A DNA stretch of 21,997 nucleotides, taken from positions 1,514 to 23,510 of the forward strand of contig DGUF01000216.1 in assembly GCA_002394525.1 (NCBI GenBank), given 5' to 3'. Positions 19,441 to 21,997 of this stretch are shown here, piece after piece (within the stretch, counting starts at the first letter, position 1; each line of letters begins with the position of its first letter). The stretch is from Lachnospiraceae bacterium UBA4317 (GTDB lineage: Bacteria; Bacillota_A; Clostridia; Lachnospirales; Lachnospiraceae). A program made the translations under genes and the position numbers. The notes under the pieces are model-generated. The model was not told where the DNA came from. It ran no database searches and was given only the letters and a program-made list of their open reading frames with translations.

Positions 19441-21873
19441 TTGAAACGAAATGAACTTTTCAAAAAGACCGGAATCTGCTTTACAGCCCTTGCGCTCTCC
19501 GCGATGGTTTCCGCGGCAGGCCCTGCAGCGTCTGTATATGCGGCAGATTATTATGGAGGTGTCGGCGCAGGAGGGACGGATTCTCTGACAGGCGGTTCCG
19601 TTTTTGACGGCCCGTCAGACTGGTCTGACAGCTCTGCCGACGGCATGATGCAGGAGGGAGCGGGAGAGCCTCTCTATGAGGGTTCTATGTTTGGAAACGG
19701 ATCCGTCCCCGGCATCATCCTTGCGCCCGGACTTGCCGGACCTGCTCAGCAGGAGACGGTCCAGCAGGAAGCGGCGGCTTCGGCTGCTCCGCAGAACACG
19801 GATCCCGCTCTGGCCAACGACCCCGCGCTGGCACCCACGGACCAGCCCGCAGCTGAGGTCATGCCTCCAACATCATCCAATACGGCCACCACGGCTCCCG
19901 CCAGTGAAGACGGGGAGAAGGATCCCTCCGGCAATAAGGACGGCGAAGGCGGATCGGGCGAGGACGAGGAAAATTCCGGAACCGGATCGGACACAGGAGA
20001 GTCCGGAGAAGAGGGAGGGAAGACGACCGACCCTGACGACGATGATCAGGGAAGCGGCAAAACCGATCCCTCGACCGGAGACAGTGCTGCAGACGATACT
20101 GCCTCCACAGGAGACAGCGCGAAGGACAATACTGCCTCCACAGGAGACAGCAAAAAGGACGACAGCTCCTCCTCGGGAGACAGCAAAAAAGACGACAGTT
20201 CCTCCACTGGAGACAGCAAAAAAGACGACAGTTCCTCCTCGGGAGACAGCAAAAAGGACGACAGTTCCTCCGCGGGGGACAGCAAAAAGAATGACAGCTC
20301 CTCCACAGGAGACAGCAAAAAGGATGAGGCCTCCACAGGCGGCAGCACAAAGGACGACGCCGCACAGGCAGGCACCAATACAGGCAGCAGCAGGAAAAGG
20401 CCTTCCTTCTTTGACAATGTTCCCATGCCGGACAATATGGATATGGACTCCGGGGACAGCACGAACAGCGGGGTTCCCTTCGTAGTCCCGCCTTCACCGG
20501 TCCTGCCGGATATATCCACCAATGTGCCTTATGCGCCCGGGACCACCGGAGTGCCTGCGGGCCAGCAGGTTCCCGCCGTCGATCCCTTCCTGCCCATCAC
20601 AGCCCCTCTGTCCCAGATCGATCCCACGATCACGACACCGGTGCTGGCAGCCCAGCCCTACGCCGCTCAGAGCAATATGTGGGGCGCATCCCTGACAGGT
20701 CTTGAGACCGTCCTCAATCCGGGCGAGTTTCCCGGCGGATACTCTCAGGCATCCGGCTACAACGGCTCCAACGAACAGCTGATCGCCAGCCAGAACATCG
20801 TATCGGGTCTTTCCATCCTCAATGACGGCTTCCGTTTCTATACGGTGGAAAAAGACCTGGCTGTCGCCCCGGCTCCCCAGGCAGTCTATGAGGACATGGA
20901 CCAGGGAGCGAGGGAGATCGGAGAGCTCTCCGCCAATGATGCCCTCTATGTCCTGAGCGAGGAAAAGGACAATTGGCTCTATGTGGAATCCGGTACCGTC
21001 AGGGGCTTTGTCCCCGCCGGCCAGGTCCTGCGCGGTACAGATGCCGACACAGCCCTCAGTTCCCTGCAGGTCAACACAGGACAGACAGGCTCTGCAGAGC
21101 CATATATGCACTTTGCCACAGAGCTCATACCTGCCGGAGACAACAACGCCTTCGCCTACAGGAGATGCACGACCAAGTCCACAGTCGTCGACAAGCAGTA
21201 CGCCATCGCCGACGCGGACACGGCCATCCTGGAGGGAGCCCAGGAGGGCGCCCGTGAAGTCGGCCACCTGGCCCCCGGCGGCCTCTGCTATGTGATCCTC
21301 CAGGCCAACGACAAGTGGGCCTATGTGGAATCCGGCAATGTCCGCGGCTTTACCCAGACCGCCGGCCTCACGACCGGCAATGCGGCCAAAAAGATTGTCC
21401 AGCGCACAGGCGAGGCCACGATGACCAGGGCAGAACAGCTGGTCAGCCCCGCTGAAAACGCCGCCCTCTATTACACCCTGAATTCGGTCCAGGAGGGAGT
21501 TCCCTTTAACCCCATCCGGACAGACCTCATCCAGACCGCTGCCAGATGCATCGGCAACCCCTACAAGTGGGGCGGCAATTCTCTGACCAACGGCTGTGAC
21601 TGCTCGGGCTTCGTCAAACAGCTCTACGCCCTTTACGGCTACAACCTGCCCCGTGTCGCGGATGATCAGTCCCGCTACGGGACCCAGATCCCGATCGGAG
21701 ACGCCGCGCCCGGCGACCTGATCTTTTTTGCCTCCAACGGCTATGTCTACCACGTGGCCCTTTACGCGGGAGACGGAAAGACCATCGAAGCCTTCAGTGA
21801 GGACCGCGGCATCATTGCGACCTCGATCGGCAACAGAGATGCTGTGTGGGCGACACGCATACTGCCTGACTGA
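19441..21873 (+). CDS. Secreted SH3-domain NlpC/P60 peptidoglycan endopeptidase
   Basis: Cell-wall hydrolase, probably a gamma-D-Glu-diaminopimelate endopeptidase. A Sec signal peptide spans about 1-35 (KRNELFKK, hydrophobic core, ending SVYAAD). A long Asp/Ser/Lys/Gly-rich low-complexity region follows (about 105-320), with 11-residue repeats at 212-298, then a Pro-rich linker. Two bacterial SH3 domains lie near 476-530 (AREIGELSANDALYVL, WLYVESGTVRGFV) and 570-642 (AREVGHLAPGGLCYVI, WAYVESGNVRGFT). The C-terminal NlpC/P60 domain (about 692-810) has catalytic C721 in DCSGF, H771 in VYHVALY and a polar third position at E783 (TIEAF). Translation appears to start at TTG 19441, after AGAGGT (19427-19432); no in-frame ATG precedes the signal peptide. 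Confidence 0.94.
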   Translation: MKRNELFKKTGICFTALALSAMVSAAGPAASVYAADYYGGVGAGGTDSLTGGSVFDGPSDWSDSSADGMMQEGAGEPLYEGSMFGNGSVPGIILAPGLAGPAQQETVQQEAAASAAPQNTDPALANDPALAPTDQPAAEVMPPTSSNTATTAPASEDGEKDPSGNKDGEGGSGEDEENSGTGSDTGESGEEGGKTTDPDDDDQGSGKTDPSTGDSAADDTASTGDSAKDNTASTGDSKKDDSSSSGDSKKDDSSSTGDSKKDDSSSSGDSKKDDSSSAGDSKKNDSSSTGDSKKDEASTGGSTKDDAAQAGTNTGSSRKRPSFFDNVPMPDNMDMDSGDSTNSGVPFVVPPSPVLPDISTNVPYAPGTTGVPAGQQVPAVDPFLPITAPLSQIDPTITTPVLAAQPYAAQSNMWGASLTGLETVLNPGEFPGGYSQASGYNGSNEQLIASQNIVSGLSILNDGFRFYTVEKDLAVAPAPQAVYEDMDQGAREIGELSANDALYVLSEEKDNWLYVESGTVRGFVPAGQVLRGTDADTALSSLQVNTGQTGSAEPYMHFATELIPAGDNNAFAYRRCTTKSTVVDKQYAIADADTAILEGAQEGAREVGHLAPGGLCYVILQANDKWAYVESGNVRGFTQTAGLTTGNAAKKIVQRTGEATMTRAEQLVSPAENAALYYTLNSVQEGVPFNPIRTDLIQTAARCIGNPYKWGGNSLTNGCDCSGFVKQLYALYGYNLPRVADDQSRYGTQIPIGDAAPGDLIFFASNGYVYHVALYAGDGKTIEAFSEDRGIIATSIGNRDAVWATRILPD
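20074..20334 (+). repeat. Eight 33-bp (11-residue) repeats in the NlpC/P60 gene
   Basis: Residues 212-298 comprise eight units of consensus TGDSKKDDSSS: the first two read TGDSAADDTAS and TGDSAKDNTAS, the central ones are nearly identical, and the last loses one residue. The array is hydrophilic with mixed charge and probably spans the cell wall. Near-identity of the DNA copies suggests copy number changes readily. Confidence 0.93.
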
Positions 21874-21899
21874 TCAATTATTATCTTGTAAATAATACG

Positions 21900-21937
21900 G
21901 GCACCGGACCGCTGGAGACAGCGGCCCGGTGCCTTTT
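21900..21937 (+). terminator. Strong intrinsic terminator after the NlpC/P60 gene
   Basis: GGCACCGG-A-CCGCTG (21900-21914) pairs with CAGCGG-C-CCGGTGCC (21919-21933) around a GAGA tetraloop: 14 base pairs with one A-C mismatch, then four T. It closes the kinase-like/NlpC operon. Confidence 0.9.
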
Positions 21938-21940
21938 ATG

Positions 21941-21986
21941 TGTGACAAGGGGGTGTGATGTGACAAGGGGACGGTGTGACAAAGGG
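21941..21986. repeat. Short direct-repeat cluster TGTGACAAGGG at the window edge
   Basis: TGTGACAAGGGG occurs at 21941-21952 and 21959-21970, and TGTGACAAAGGG at 21975-21986, followed by ACAGGCAC. It looks like the beginning of a repeat region continuing outside the window. Its nature (REP-like element or part of a larger intergenic repeat) cannot be decided from what is visible. Confidence 0.6.
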
Positions 21987-21997
21987 ACAGGCACTCT

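Overview
The window reads as a chromosomal housekeeping region of a GC-rich, Gram-positive Clostridia-type bacterium, most likely Lachnospiraceae or a close relative. The evidence is the set and order of genes (mutS-mutL-miaA-YnbB family; radC-PBP2-rodA-mgsA; YggS-sepF-lspA-rluD), an endonuclease-type MutL, SepF, and many purine-rich Shine-Dalgarno sites. Every convincing gene is on the + strand. I see no tRNA, rRNA, CRISPR array, transposase or phage gene.

Layout. 1-4526: end of mutS, then mutL and miaA (mismatch repair and tRNA modification); the mutL-miaA gap carries eight 19-bp tandem repeats. 4729-6051: a PLP-dependent methionine gamma-lyase/YnbB-family protein. 6052-6411: a 360-nt gap with three consecutive hairpins, a good promoter, and a hairpin that buries the radC ribosome binding site. 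6412-11914: radC, a very large class B penicillin-binding protein, RodA and a methylglyoxal synthase homologue. 11957-12991: a lipoprotein D,D-carboxypeptidase. 13196-13615: a small P-loop protein with its own promoter and a strong terminator. 13835-16579: a membrane-fusion-like protein, YggS and SepF. 16689-18415: lspA and an RluD-type pseudouridine synthase with a repetitive acidic N-terminal tail. 18416-18765: a 350-nt gap with a second copy of the 6-kb hairpin element. 18766-21873: a cytidylate-kinase-like protein and a secreted SH3-NlpC/P60 cell-wall hydrolase, closed by a strong terminator. 21941-21997: the start of a short direct-repeat cluster cut by the window edge.

How it fits together. 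Much of the window builds, remodels or divides the cell wall: PBP2 with RodA for elongation or septal synthesis, the carboxypeptidase for trimming stem peptides, NlpC/P60 for cutting peptides, SepF for tethering FtsZ, and LspA for maturing lipoproteins such as the carboxypeptidase. What is absent is informative. mreBCD and minCDE, which in many Clostridia sit between radC, PBP2 and rodA, are missing here. ylmH and divIVA are missing between sepF and lspA. This suggests a lineage with a reduced shape and pole-selection system, possibly coccoid (inference).

Most notable observations: the compacted shape locus; a dispersed hairpin repeat present twice; a methylglyoxal synthase homologue whose catalytic Asp is replaced by Met; the radC RBS-sequestering hairpin; the 19-bp tandem array; and a general tendency to tandem-repeat expansion (24-bp in rluD, 33-bp in the NlpC gene, 24-bp at a terminator, 48-bp in mutL). 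I found no clear multi-gene defence or mobile system.
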